A stretch of 33,251 bases of DNA from a virus: positions 1 to 33,251 of the IMG/VR virus record IMGVR_UViG_3300043446_003870; one strand, given 5' to 3'. Made by a program: the position numbers and the translations under genes. The notes under the pieces were generated by a model. It was not told where the DNA came from, did not search any database, and worked only from the letters and a program-made list of their open reading frames with translations. Of this stretch, positions 1-7,201 are shown piece after piece. The first letter of the stretch is position 1. Each line of letters starts with the position of its first letter.

Positions 1-198
1 GACATCGGGGAACGACTCCCGGATCTCGGCAAGATGGACAATCTGCGATTGGTGTGGCGTGTCGAAACGCTGCTCGGGATGCCGACCGGGTGGGAGCGGG
101 CGTTTCTGAACCAGTGCGCTCTGGAGGCGTTTCGGGCCGAGGGGATGACCGCAGACGCCGAGGGGTGGTTCCGGCGCTCCCCGAGAGGTGCGCGATGA
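1..198 (+). CDS. C-terminal part of a gene cut by the left edge, possibly the end of the right-edge nuclease
   Basis: Frame 1 is open from the first base to TGA at 196-198, giving 65 residues with a Leu/Arg-rich start and an ending in Arg-Gly-Ala-Arg. No domain is recognisable alone. The stop overlaps the helicase start as ATGA, the same coupling seen at many junctions here, which supports real coding. The nuclease gene open at the right edge (from 32829) ends on a complete codon at 33251. Joining the edges would continue it directly into this frame and give a 206-residue protein. That join is inference. Confidence 0.6.
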   Translation, partial: DIGERLPDLGKMDNLRLVWRVETLLGMPTGWERAFLNQCALEAFRAEGMTADAEGWFRRSPRGAR

Positions 199-2030
199 GC
201 GCCGACGCGATCCGGGCGTTGACCGAGCGGGCGAACGTGGGCGCCCCGGTGGGCGAGATCGACCGCGAGCTTTCCCGGCTCCTGCCCGACGCGGCGCGGG
301 ATGCCGACGAGGCGGCGGTCGACGTGGCGCTGCGGGAGATGGGGCGGCTGCGCGGGTACGGGGGGATCGTGGCGGCGGCGGCGCGGACGGTGGCGCGGCT
401 GCGGAAGGAAGCGCGGAAGGTCAAGCGGTCAGATCCGGGGGGCGTTGACGGGGCGCCAGAGGGGTTCTGTATCGCCTCGGACATGGGCGGCGACGAGATG
501 ATTGCGGGCGCGTGGGCGCAGCTCCAGCCCCGCGAGGGGGAGAATCCGCCGCTGTACCGCCAGCCGGGGCGGTTGGTGCAGGTGATGAACGACGGGGAGA
601 TGGTGACGGTCGACGGTGACGGGCTACGCGCCCTGCTCGCCCACCGCTGCGCGTGGCACAAGTGGGTGACGGCGCCGGACGGGGGCGGGGGCTGGAAGCG
701 GATCGCGTTCCCTCCCCAGGATCTGACCTCGGCGATGTCCTCGGCGGCGATGGTCGCCGTTGCTGACCTGCCGGGGCTGGATGCGGTGGTGCGGGCGCCC
801 TACGTTGCTGCTGATGGCGAGGTGGTGACGCGCCCCGGCTACACCCCTCACGACCGGACGCTGCTCCTCCCCCATGCCCTCGACGTGCGCCGGATGCCGC
901 TGGCGCAGGCGGTCGAGGTGCTGCGCGATTGGCTGGCGGATTTCCCGTTCACCGACGAGGCGGGGTTCACCCACGCGGTTGGGGTGGCGCTGACGCCGTT
1001 GGTGCGCCGGATGATCAATGGGCCGGTGCCGCCCGTGCTGATCGAGGCGCCGAAGCCGCGCACCGGAAAGACGCTGCTCGCTCAGGCGCTGTGCGCCCCG
1101 GCGATGGGGTGGCCCGGTGTGCAGAACTGGCCGACGCAGCCGGAGGAGCAGGAAAAGACGGTGTTCGCGTCGGTGTTGAAGGCGCACGCGGCGACCATTC
1201 TCGACAACATCAAAGGCCGGGTAGACTCGCCCTCCCTGGAGGGGGTGACGACGGCTTACCCGACGTGGCGCGGGCGACCGCTCGGCACCTCGGAGGAACG
1301 GGAGGTTCCCCACCTGACACAGTGGGTTCTGACCTCCAACAATGGGTCGTTCCCCGAGGACATGATCGGGCGACTGGTGACGATCCGGCTGGATCGGAAG
1401 GTCGAGCGCCCCGATCTGGTGGACACGTCGAAGTTTCGGCACCCCCGGATCAAGGACTTCACCGAGGCCAACCGGGGCCGCATCCTGTCGGCGCTGCTGT
1501 CGCTGGTCAAGGCATGGACGGAGGCGGGGCGCCCCGCGCCGAGCTGCCCCGCGAAGGGGAGCTTTGAGGCGTGGCGCGAGGTGGTCGGCGGCATCCTCCA
1601 GCACGCGGGCCTCGACGGCTTCCTCACGGGTGCGTCGGCGTCGCGGGCCGAGATGGACGAGTGGCGCGCCCTGGTGGCGATGTGGGCGGCACGGCACGGG
1701 GCGGCGCGGGTGCGGCTCGGGAAGATCATCGAGATCTGCGATGAGAAGGATCTGGTACAGAACGACCTCGGCGGCGGCGGCGATCACGCCCGCCTGATCC
1801 GGCTCGGCGCGGCGGTCAAGGCCCGGACGGATCAGGTCTTCGATGTGGATCGGGCGCTGGTGTTGGAGGCGATGGGCGAGCAAGGGGAGGCGCCCGAGGC
1901 TACCCTCGACCGGTGCCGCTACGCGGGCGAGTTGGGCGGGGCGCGCCCCCTGCTGATCGGAATGTGGAAGATCGCCGCTCCGCGCACCATCGCCGGGGCG
2001 AAGATGTACTACCTGGAGCGCGTCGAGTAG
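195..2030 (+). CDS. Phage replicative helicase-type ATPase
   Basis: 611-residue P-loop NTPase, probably the replicative helicase or helicase half of a primase-helicase. Seen: a Walker A variant (APKPRTGKT, about residues 283-292, with Ala replacing the usual first Gly), a Walker B-like TILDN near 335, and a sensor-type LTSNN near 381, followed by RLVTIRLD. This P-loop, acidic and SNN order fits AAA+/SF3-like phage and plasmid replication ATPases. The N-terminal 200 residues are unassigned and no primase motif is clear. The ATG at 195 is chosen over the longer open frame from 54 because it overlaps the upstream stop as ATGA. Two copies of the dispersed motif lie inside (427 and 719), encoding RSDPGG and PQDLT in different frames. 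It lies just before the repeat-rich origin candidate, as expected for an initiator or helicase. Confidence 0.75.
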   Translation: MSADAIRALTERANVGAPVGEIDRELSRLLPDAARDADEAAVDVALREMGRLRGYGGIVAAAARTVARLRKEARKVKRSDPGGVDGAPEGFCIASDMGGDEMIAGAWAQLQPREGENPPLYRQPGRLVQVMNDGEMVTVDGDGLRALLAHRCAWHKWVTAPDGGGGWKRIAFPPQDLTSAMSSAAMVAVADLPGLDAVVRAPYVAADGEVVTRPGYTPHDRTLLLPHALDVRRMPLAQAVEVLRDWLADFPFTDEAGFTHAVGVALTPLVRRMINGPVPPVLIEAPKPRTGKTLLAQALCAPAMGWPGVQNWPTQPEEQEKTVFASVLKAHAATILDNIKGRVDSPSLEGVTTAYPTWRGRPLGTSEEREVPHLTQWVLTSNNGSFPEDMIGRLVTIRLDRKVERPDLVDTSKFRHPRIKDFTEANRGRILSALLSLVKAWTEAGRPAPSCPAKGSFEAWREVVGGILQHAGLDGFLTGASASRAEMDEWRALVAMWAARHGAARVRLGKIIEICDEKDLVQNDLGGGGDHARLIRLGAAVKARTDQVFDVDRALVLEAMGEQGEAPEATLDRCRYAGELGGARPLLIGMWKIAAPRTIAGAKMYYLERVE

Positions 2031-2036
2031 GGTCTG

Positions 2037-2232
2037 GGTGGGGTCTGGTGGGGTGGGGCGGTGCCTGCAAGGGTGCCGCCCCTTTGCTTTGGTGGGGTCT
2101 TGGTGGGGTCTACACCCTCTTTGGTGGGGTCTGGGTGGGGTCTACTGGCACCAGACCCCACCAAGAAAAGATCAGCGTGGTATGCTGCGAATGTTCGATT
2201 TTGAGTGGGCTTGGTGGGGTGTGGTGGGGTCT
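2037..2232 (+). repeat. Left iteron array (GGTGGGGTCT)
   Basis: Six exact plus-oriented 10-mers, one variant ending TGT at 2213, and one exact copy in the opposite orientation at 2153. Steps are 11 (2091 to 2102), 21, 11 (2123 to 2134) and 10 (2213 to 2223). The array starts 7 bases after the helicase stop. Confidence 0.85.
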
Positions 2233-2257
2233 AAAAGCCGGTCTGCGCCATAGTGGT

Positions 2258-2316
2258 AGAAAAAAAATATATGAATGTCCTGTACTCATGTATAGACATT
2301 CTATATTTTTTCTTCT
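2258..2316. repeat. AT-rich imperfect inverted repeat at the centre of the origin candidate
   Basis: The left arm is an A-run, then TATAT, then GAATGTC (2273-2279). The right arm is GACATTC (2295-2301), then TATA and a T-run. The seven-base inner arms match perfectly; the outer arms match with small bulges. It is by far the most AT-rich stretch nearby and lies midway between the two repeat arrays, which suits a DNA-unwinding element. Confidence 0.6.
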
Positions 2317-2340
2317 CTCTCACGCGTGGAGGTACCCAAA

Positions 2341-2480
2341 ACACCCCACCAGACCACACCAAAAACTGTTTAGAATGCTTGAACCGTGGTTCTTACAGGT
2401 GTGGTCTTGTGTCCGTAGACCCCACCCAGACCCCACCTAACACCTTGTAGACCCCACCAAGATTACATATAGACCCCACC
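2341..2480 (-). repeat. Right iteron array (AGACCCCACC)
   Basis: Four exact copies at 2417, 2428, 2449 and 2471 and variants at 2341 and 2351, all in the opposite orientation to the left array. One plus-oriented variant lies at 2398. Steps of 10, 11, 21 and 22 keep helical phase. Confidence 0.8.
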
Positions 2481-2515
2481 AGCCCAGTCTGCCCGCGCCT
2501 ACCCCGATGCCCTGG

Positions 2516-2573
2516 GGATCTGACCTGCTGCTCGGAGCGGTCGCGTGGGCGGGATGGGGGGGTTGTCAGATCC
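2516..2573. repeat. Inverted pair of the dispersed motif in a non-coding stretch
   Basis: A plus copy (2516-2525) and a minus variant (2564-2573) face each other and share nine complementary bases, so the stretch could fold into a stem with a loop of about 40 bases. The surrounding 2486-2635 holds no gene that can be supported. Confidence 0.6.
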
Positions 2574-2600
2574 GGGTGGGTAGGGTTGCACGCCGATGGT

Positions 2601-2623
2601 AGGTGGGGTAAGGTGGGGTAAGG
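2601..2623 (+). repeat. Tandem AGGTGGGGTA repeat next to the origin candidate
   Basis: Two exact head-to-tail copies of AGGTGGGGTA followed by AGG. The first eight bases resemble the iteron. One more copy occurs at 4258-4267, just after the gene ending at 4258. They may be outlying binding sites of the same protein. Confidence 0.5.
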
Positions 2624-2635
2624 AGCAACGCAACC

Positions 2636-2695
2636 ATGCTGGCCTTCCTGATCGCCACCTTCGCCGTTGTGGTGGTGGCGCGGGTGGCCGGCTAA
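2636..2695 (+). CDS. Putative 19-residue membrane microprotein
   Basis: ATG at 2636, with AAGGAG ten bases upstream (2620-2625), opens a 19-residue frame of nearly unbroken hydrophobic residues (Leu, Ala, Phe, Ile, Val) with one Arg near the end, enough for a single membrane span. No family can be assigned at this length. The ribosome site and composition argue for it; the shortness argues against. Confidence 0.35.
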   Translation: MLAFLIATFAVVVVARVAG

Positions 2696-2696
2696 A

Positions 2697-2736
2697 CCGA
2701 CTGACCGGTCAGAATCGAAACCGACCGGCCAGTCGG
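2697..2736. promoter_or_regulatory. Strong inverted repeat before the MazG-like gene
   Basis: Sixteen-base arms (2697-2712 and 2721-2736) match at 14 of 16 positions around an 8-base loop. The left arm contains the perfect 12-bp palindrome CTGACCGGTCAG. There is no T-run after it, so an operator or RNA hairpin in the leader of the gene at 2770 is more likely than an intrinsic terminator. Confidence 0.55.
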
Positions 2737-2769
2737 AATAAGTACTCACTGTAAGAACGGAGATAAGTT

Positions 2770-3138
2770 ATGGGCAATCAAACCAACATCGACCGCGCAC
2801 AGCTCGCCGCCCTCGCGGAGCAGCCCGCCCCTGCCGCCGGGATGGGCGACATCTGGGCCGACATCATCCCTGACCTGCCCGCCATCCTCCAGCCCTACGC
2901 GACCGAGCGGCGCCGGCAGGGGATCGAGCGGTACAAGACGCCCCTCCAGCCGCACAACGGGCGGGACGCGCTGTATGACGCGATGCAAGAGGCGCTCGAT
3001 CTGGTGGTGTACCTGCGGCAGGCGGAGATGGAGGAGTACCGGCGGGCGCACCTGGAGGAGATCAGCGGCGCCATGCAGCACGCCCTCGACGCCGCCCAAC
3101 TGATCGCCGAGATGATCGAGCGCCGGGGTGAGAAGTGA
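2770..3138 (+). CDS. MazG-like small alpha-helical protein, putative nucleotide pyrophosphohydrolase
   Basis: 122 residues. The centre reads RYKTPLQPHNGRD followed by DAMQEALDLVVYLRQ (about residues 57-88). This pattern resembles short phage proteins often annotated as MazG-like all-alpha NTP pyrophosphohydrolases, where the acidic residues of the EALD helix would bind metal. Such enzymes clean or adjust nucleotide pools. It is directly upstream of, and overlaps by 4 bases, a ThyX gene, which fits nucleotide metabolism. The full four-helix acidic set of a true MazG is not obvious, so activity is uncertain. The start is ATG with GGAG upstream. Confidence 0.55.
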   Translation: MGNQTNIDRAQLAALAEQPAPAAGMGDIWADIIPDLPAILQPYATERRRQGIERYKTPLQPHNGRDALYDAMQEALDLVVYLRQAEMEEYRRAHLEEISGAMQHALDAAQLIAEMIERRGEK

Positions 3139-3926
3139 TCCCCGCCCCCGGCTTCCTCCGGCTCATTGCCCACATGGGCAGCGACGCCTCGATCTGCCGC
3201 GCCGCCCGCCTCTCCTATGGGCGCGCCGACGCCGAGCGCACCTCCGCCGAGGATGAGCGGCTGATCCGTTACCTTGTACGCAACAAACACAGCTCACCTC
3301 TGGAACAAACGGCGATCCAGATCCATGTGAAGGCCCCGATCTTCGTGGCGCGCCAGTGGATGCGTCACCGCACCTGGGCGTACAACGAGATCAGCGCCCG
3401 ATACTCCGTGCTTCCCGACGAGGTGTTCGTCCCGGCCGCGCTTCACGAGCAGAGCCGCGACAACAAGCAAGGGCGGGGCGTGGCGCTGACCGGGCATGGC
3501 GCCGACGCTGCACTCGGCGGGATGCGCTATGCCCTCGATGTCGTCCGCGCCGTGTACAGAAACCTCGTCCTCAACCGGGGTGTCTCCCGCGAGGAGGCGC
3601 GCAACGTCCTACCCGTGGCGCAGTACACCGAGTTCGTGGCGACGGTGAACCTCCACAACGCGCTCCACTTCCTCGGCCTCCGCACTCATCCACACGCGCA
3701 GGCGGAGATCCGGGTCTATGCCGAAGCACTGGCGGGGATCGTCGCCGAGCTGTTCCCGCTGACCTACCGCGCATGGGCGGACTACCGACGCGACGCCGTG
3801 ACCCTGACGCAGGCGGAGGTCGAGGCGGTGAAGGCGATGATGGGGGGATGCCCCCCGGATCTGACCGGCCTGTCTGATCGCGAGCGCCGGGAGTTCCACG
3901 CCCTGTTCCCGATGGAGAAGCCGTGA
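3135..3926 (+). CDS. thyX: Flavin-dependent thymidylate synthase
   Basis: 263 residues. It makes dTMP from dUMP using methylene-tetrahydrofolate, FAD and NADPH, securing thymidine for phage DNA synthesis. The ThyX signature RHR-x7-S is present as RHRTWAYNEIS, about residues 77-87, followed by ARYS. HFLGLRTHPHAQ near 176 fits the conserved C-terminal half. Start is GTG at 3135, overlapping the upstream TGA by 4 bases. A motif copy (3857) lies near the 3' end, encoding PPDLT. Length is within the usual 200-260 range. Confidence 0.93.
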   Translation: MIPAPGFLRLIAHMGSDASICRAARLSYGRADAERTSAEDERLIRYLVRNKHSSPLEQTAIQIHVKAPIFVARQWMRHRTWAYNEISARYSVLPDEVFVPAALHEQSRDNKQGRGVALTGHGADAALGGMRYALDVVRAVYRNLVLNRGVSREEARNVLPVAQYTEFVATVNLHNALHFLGLRTHPHAQAEIRVYAEALAGIVAELFPLTYRAWADYRRDAVTLTQAEVEAVKAMMGGCPPDLTGLSDRERREFHALFPMEKP

Positions 3927-4258
3927 CCGCCCTACAACGCCTCGCCCTGTACCACGGGCAGCCATCGATCACCTTCCAGTATGACCGGCACTGGATCATG
4001 TACGGCGAGCGCCGGATCGGCGTCGCGCACGGGTGTAGCCCCTTCTACGACTGGCGCACCAACCCCGAGACACTCGCCCGCGCCGAACTGGCCTACCTCG
4101 ACCGCACCCGGCCCGCCGCCATCGAGTCAGAGCGCGAGCATATCGCTACCCTGCGCCGCCAGCTCGCCGAGTCCGAGGCGCACCTCGCCGCCCTGGAGGC
4201 GATGGCCGATCTCATGCTCGACGTTGACCCCCTTGCACCCGCCGAGGAGCAGGGGTAA
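3923..4258 (+). CDS. Hypothetical protein with C-terminal coiled coil
   Basis: 111 residues, GTG start overlapping the ThyX stop. The first half is rich in Tyr, His and Trp. Residues about 72-102 form a charged Glu/Leu/Ala stretch with heptad character, likely a coiled coil. No family recognised. Its tight coupling to thyX suggests the same transcript. Confidence 0.65.
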   Translation: MTALQRLALYHGQPSITFQYDRHWIMYGERRIGVAHGCSPFYDWRTNPETLARAELAYLDRTRPAAIESEREHIATLRRQLAESEAHLAALEAMADLMLDVDPLAPAEEQG

Positions 4259-4319
4259 GGTGGGGTATGCGGCGCCGGGGTCTGGTTGTTCCTCGGCACC
4301 GCATCTCCATCCCCGAGTC

Positions 4320-4532
4320 ATGAAGCCCTATCCGCCCCACTACCAGACGCCCCGGATCTTCACCTCCTCGCTGGCGGCGGTGGCGGATCGTGTCGGCCCT
4401 TGTACCCTCGGTCAGATCCGGGGGGACATGGAAAGCCTGCGCGCCGCCTATGGGCTGCGGACGCACGGCGAGGTGTTGGCGCTCCTGATCCGCAGCGCCG
4501 CCATCGATCTGCAAGAGGAGGTCAAGCCATGA
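4320..4532 (+). CDS. Hypothetical small protein, possibly DNA binding
   Basis: 70 residues from ATG 4320. The C-terminal half (SLRAAYGLRTHGEVLALLIRS) resembles the helix-turn-helix part of ribbon-helix-helix proteins, but this is a weak impression. A dispersed-motif copy lies inside (4410), encoding GQIRG. The stop overlaps the next start as ATGA, which supports this frame over a longer open frame running through 4258-4320. Confidence 0.55.
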   Translation: MKPYPPHYQTPRIFTSSLAAVADRVGPCTLGQIRGDMESLRAAYGLRTHGEVLALLIRSAAIDLQEEVKP

Positions 4533-4777
4533 CACAGCCCCGCGCAGACCTCCTCATCGCCCTCACCGACGCCCGCGCCGCCTACCTGCGCCCGTCGCCA
4601 GAGTGGCGCGCCCTGCACCGGGCCGAGCGGGCGCTCATGGACGGCTGGTGGTACATCGACGCCGGGAACGAGGCGCGGGCGGGCGAGAGCTTCACCACCA
4701 CCCTACGCGACCTCGCCGCCGTTGACCTGCCCGCCGCGTTGCGCGAACGGCTAATGACGGCGCGGAGCCTGCGGTGA
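4529..4777 (+). CDS. Hypothetical 82-residue protein
   Basis: ATG at 4529 overlaps the previous stop by 4 bases and its own TGA overlaps a GTG at 4774, so it lies in a coupled run of small genes. It is helical in character (RALHRAERALMDGWW, LRDLAAVDLPAALRERL) with no recognised family. Its position just before the terminase genes is typical for small accessory genes. Confidence 0.6.
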   Translation: MTQPRADLLIALTDARAAYLRPSPEWRALHRAERALMDGWWYIDAGNEARAGESFTTTLRDLAAVDLPAALRERLMTARSLR

Positions 4778-4836
4778 ACTACCCCATCTGCCTGTCGGTG
4801 CGCTATGATGGAGAGGTCTATGCACCCCGGATCTGA
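4774..4836 (+). CDS. Putative 20-residue microprotein ending inside a motif copy
   Basis: GTG at 4774 overlaps the previous stop as GTGA. The frame runs 20 residues and its TGA is supplied by the dispersed motif at 4829-4838 (CGG-ATC-TGA). It exactly fills the gap to the small terminase gene. It could be a translational coupler rather than a functional peptide. Confidence 0.35.
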   Translation: MNYPICLSVRYDGEVYAPRI

Positions 4837-4838
4837 CC
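4829..4838 (+). promoter_or_regulatory. Motif copy directly abutting the small terminase start codon
   Basis: GGATCTGACC is followed at once by ATG 4839. No other ribosome site is visible, so the GGA of the motif, seven bases before ATG, may act as a weak Shine-Dalgarno. The same arrangement occurs at 8894-8903 and 17037-17046. Confidence 0.6.
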
Positions 4839-5462
4839 ATGCCAGAGGCTGAACCCAAGCCGCCAAAGCCCCGCCTGCCGCCGGTCAACCCGAACGCCGA
4901 CCCCGTGTTGACCGAGAAGGCATACGCCTACTGGGCGGGACAGGGGAGGATCGGGACAAACGAGATCCTTACCAATGACCAGTTGGAGGAGATCTGCGAA
5001 CTGATCGCCTCCGGCACAGTGCGGGCGGTCGGGGCGTTCGCGCAGGTCATAGGGATCGGCCCGAACGCTGTCTCGTCTCTTCGGGGGGAAGGTCGCTCGG
5101 TCGCCGACCTGATCAACAACGCCCACGCCGCCGGGAGGAAGCCGCCCGCGCTGAACCCCCGGCAAGTGCGCGCCCTCTACATCATGCACCGGCTCTACAA
5201 GGCGGAGGGGCGCCGGGAGCAGGAGTTGACCAGCCTCGCCCTCGGGCTGATCGATGACCGGGGGCCGAACGCGCAGGCGACGATGATCCTCAACGCGACC
5301 GTCTACGCCGCCGAGGCCAACAGCATGACCCGCGTTGAACACCTCGCCGAGCAGCAGGAACCCGCCGCCGAGCCGACCCCGGCGCAGCGCCGCGCTTGGC
5401 TTGCCCGTGAGGCCGCCGCGCTCGGGATGACGCTGGTACCGAAGGCCGACCCGCAGACATGA
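4839..5462 (+). CDS. terS: Putative terminase small subunit
   Basis: 207 residues upstream of the large terminase gene. Residues about 45-100 are helical with a likely HTH (DQLEEICELIASGTVRAVGA, then GIGPNAVSSLRGEG), which would recognise the packaging site. The middle is helical, suitable for ring oligomerisation, and the tail is Ala/Pro-rich. Identification rests on position, size and HTH-like N-terminus. Another HTH protein of the packaging region is the alternative. Start is the ATG that abuts the motif copy. Confidence 0.65.
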   Translation: MPEAEPKPPKPRLPPVNPNADPVLTEKAYAYWAGQGRIGTNEILTNDQLEEICELIASGTVRAVGAFAQVIGIGPNAVSSLRGEGRSVADLINNAHAAGRKPPALNPRQVRALYIMHRLYKAEGRREQELTSLALGLIDDRGPNAQATMILNATVYAAEANSMTRVEHLAEQQEPAAEPTPAQRRAWLAREAAALGMTLVPKADPQT

Positions 5463-5473
5463 GATTTTCCGCA

Positions 5474-5490
5474 GGGGGCCGGTCGCCCCC
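5474..5490 (+). promoter_or_regulatory. GC-rich hairpin next to a ribosome binding site
   Basis: GGGGGC and GCCCCC form a perfect 6-bp stem around a 5-base loop, directly followed by AGGAG of the next gene. No T-run follows, so it is more likely a processing or translation-control hairpin than a terminator. Confidence 0.5.
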
Positions 5491-5501
5491 AGGAGAACAG
5501 T

Positions 5502-5687
5502 ATGCCTAAGCCTCAAGTCACGCAATCTGACGCAAGCCTCCAGACTATCATTGGGGCGCAGTTTGGATACTGCCCTCAGTGCGGCGCTCCGGGGCAGACG
5601 CGCGAGCGCCGCCTGTACGGCAACGACAAGTGCGGAAACGGCCACATCTACCCGTCAGGGGAGGCCATCTCTATCCGTGCAAAGTAG
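5502..5687 (+). CDS. Small zinc-ribbon protein
   Basis: 61 residues, start ATG after AGGAGA. CPQCG (about residues 24-28) and KCGNGH (about 43-48) give a Cys/Cys...Cys/His set that could hold one zinc. Such ribbons serve protein or nucleic-acid contacts, but the partner is unknown. It lies between the terminase subunit genes. Confidence 0.65.
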   Translation: MPKPQVTQSDASLQTIIGAQFGYCPQCGAPGQTRERRLYGNDKCGNGHIYPSGEAISIRAK

Positions 5688-5733
5688 ACGGCGCGGGTAG
5701 AGACAGAGGTTGTGGGCCACAGCGGAGGCAAAG

Positions 5734-5808
5734 ATGGGCGAGCGCGAGGATCGGGACTGGGTTCGCTTAGGGACGCTCGCCCCTGCGGTGGCGAAGGACA
5801 GCGTGTAA
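5734..5808 (+). CDS. Putative 24-residue peptide coupled to the large terminase
   Basis: ATG 5734 follows a good GGAGG site by a few bases. The frame is highly charged at the start and its TAA abuts ATG 5809 of the large terminase with no gap. A leader peptide controlling terminase translation is possible. No family. Confidence 0.4.
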   Translation: MGEREDRDWVRLGTLAPAVAKDSV

Positions 5809-7197
5809 ATGCACCCTGCCGCCTCGATTACCCCCCTCGACATCTACGCATGGTGTGAGCCTGCGGACGGGGGCATGTCGCCGGGGCAGCGCGCCTTTCA
5901 CCAGCACCCCGCCCGCTACCGGCGCTTGCAGGCGGGCAATCAGGTAGGCAAGTCGTACGCTGGCGCCGCCGAGGCATGGTGGGCGATGACGGGGACACAC
6001 CCCTACGCCCCCGCGCCCCCGGCTCGCCTCGGCTGGATCGTCATGCCCGACATGGACGGGGATTGGCCGAAGATCAGCAGCAAACTCCGCGAGCTGCAAC
6101 CGGGCAACGTCCTCGCCGAGCGGTGCCGCTATGACCCGGTGCGGGGCTACGTTTCTGGCGGGAAGCGTTGCATCGAACTCCGCTCCGGCTCGGTCTGCTA
6201 CCCGAAGTCGGGGACGCAAGACCCCCTCGCCCTGGAGGGCGGCACGATTGATTGGGTGTGGGTGGACGAGCCTCCCAAGCGGACGCACTGGCTGACCCTC
6301 TCACAGCGCGTCGCGGTGCGCGGTGGCAAAGTCTGGCTCACCTTCACCCCAATCGGGCGCCCGCTTGGGTGGTTGAGAGAGTACTTCGAGGGCAACCCCG
6401 ACAGCAACCCGCCGACCCCGCCCGCCCCGGATTGGGTAGAGATCCGTATCCGCCTGTCCCCGGAGAACTGCCCGCACCGCACCCCCGAGAACGTCGAGGC
6501 ACAGATTGCGCAGATGTCGCCCTGGGAGCGCCGCCAGCGTCGGGATGGAGATTGGGAAGGGCTGACCGAGGGCCGCCGGTTCGTGTCGTTCGGGGAGGGA
6601 TCGGTGGTCGATGACGCCTTCATCACCGCATTCAAGCCGGTAGACTTCCGGCTCACCTGGGATCACGGCGAGGGGACGGGGAACCAGATCGGCATCCTCC
6701 TCATCGGGGACGGGCGCCGCTGGATCGCCGCCGACGAGGTGATCAGCGAGAAGGGAAGCACGCCGGACATGGACGCCCGCCTCGCCCTCGACATGCTGAC
6801 CCGGTGGGGACTGGCCGTTGACCATGTGACCGCCGCGTTCGGGGATATCAACAGTGCGGGCAAAGCCGGGGCGGGCGCCTCGGTCAATGCCCTCCTTGAA
6901 GCCGCGTTCGCCCGCCTGACCCGCCGGAGCGCCGCCCCCTTTGAGATCCGGCGCCCGATGAAGAAGGCCGGGTCAGTGCTGGCCGGGGAGAAGGCGCTGA
7001 ACTCCCTGATCCGGGAGGGGCGATTCTTCACGACCGCGCACACCAAGAGCCTGAACGCCGCCCTCCAGCACTACACCGGGGCGGAGAAGGACTTGAAGCA
7101 CCCGCTCGACGCGGTACGCTACGGACTCTCGGACATCCTGCTGACTCCCCCCGGATCTGACCGGACTACCGCAACCCGCCCTATCATGGTAGTGTAA
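5809..7197 (+). CDS. terL: Terminase large subunit
   Basis: 462 residues. It is the ATP-driven DNA packaging motor with endonuclease activity, docking on the portal. Walker A is GNQVGKS (about residues 43-49), Walker B is VWVDEP (about 151-156), followed by a coupling motif near LTFTP. The RNase H-like nuclease half shows acidic residues in LTWDHGE (about 284), FGDINSA (about 346) and HPLDAVRYG (about 433). Length is normal. A motif copy at 7153 near the 3' end encodes PPGSD. The portal gene starts 5 bases later. Confidence 0.93.
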   Translation: MHPAASITPLDIYAWCEPADGGMSPGQRAFHQHPARYRRLQAGNQVGKSYAGAAEAWWAMTGTHPYAPAPPARLGWIVMPDMDGDWPKISSKLRELQPGNVLAERCRYDPVRGYVSGGKRCIELRSGSVCYPKSGTQDPLALEGGTIDWVWVDEPPKRTHWLTLSQRVAVRGGKVWLTFTPIGRPLGWLREYFEGNPDSNPPTPPAPDWVEIRIRLSPENCPHRTPENVEAQIAQMSPWERRQRRDGDWEGLTEGRRFVSFGEGSVVDDAFITAFKPVDFRLTWDHGEGTGNQIGILLIGDGRRWIAADEVISEKGSTPDMDARLALDMLTRWGLAVDHVTAAFGDINSAGKAGAGASVNALLEAAFARLTRRSAAPFEIRRPMKKAGSVLAGEKALNSLIREGRFFTTAHTKSLNAALQHYTGAEKDLKHPLDAVRYGLSDILLTPPGSDRTTATRPIMVV

Positions 7198-7201
7198 GCC
7201 C

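Larger units (their letters stand above)
2031..2485. other. Putative replication origin: convergent iteron arrays around an AT-rich core
   Basis: No convincing gene lies here; the open frames are made of the repeats. Eleven exact copies of GGTGGGGTCT or its complement, plus four close variants, flank an AT-rich core of about 110 bp (2233-2340). Exact plus-oriented copies start at 2037, 2091, 2102, 2123, 2134 and 2223. Exact complementary copies start at 2153, 2417, 2428, 2449 and 2471. Variants start at 2213, 2341, 2351 and 2398. Most neighbouring copies are 10-11 or 21-22 bp apart, so they face one side of the helix. Iterons, a melting region and an adjacent helicase gene are the usual parts of a phage or plasmid origin. 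A partition or operator array is the main alternative. Confidence 0.6.

Noticed and set aside
624-1883. A 419-residue open frame on the minus strand inside the helicase gene
   Set aside because: High GC creates long shadow frames. It is Arg/His/Pro-rich with no motif, while the plus strand carries a clear P-loop protein.
2038-2450. Open frames translated through the iterons (up to 175 residues)
   Set aside because: Their sequence is simply the repeat translated, such as WWGLGGV. No ribosome sites and no family traits.
2031-2480. CRISPR array
   Set aside because: Repeats are only 10 bp, in both orientations, at helical spacing and with no spacers of constant length.
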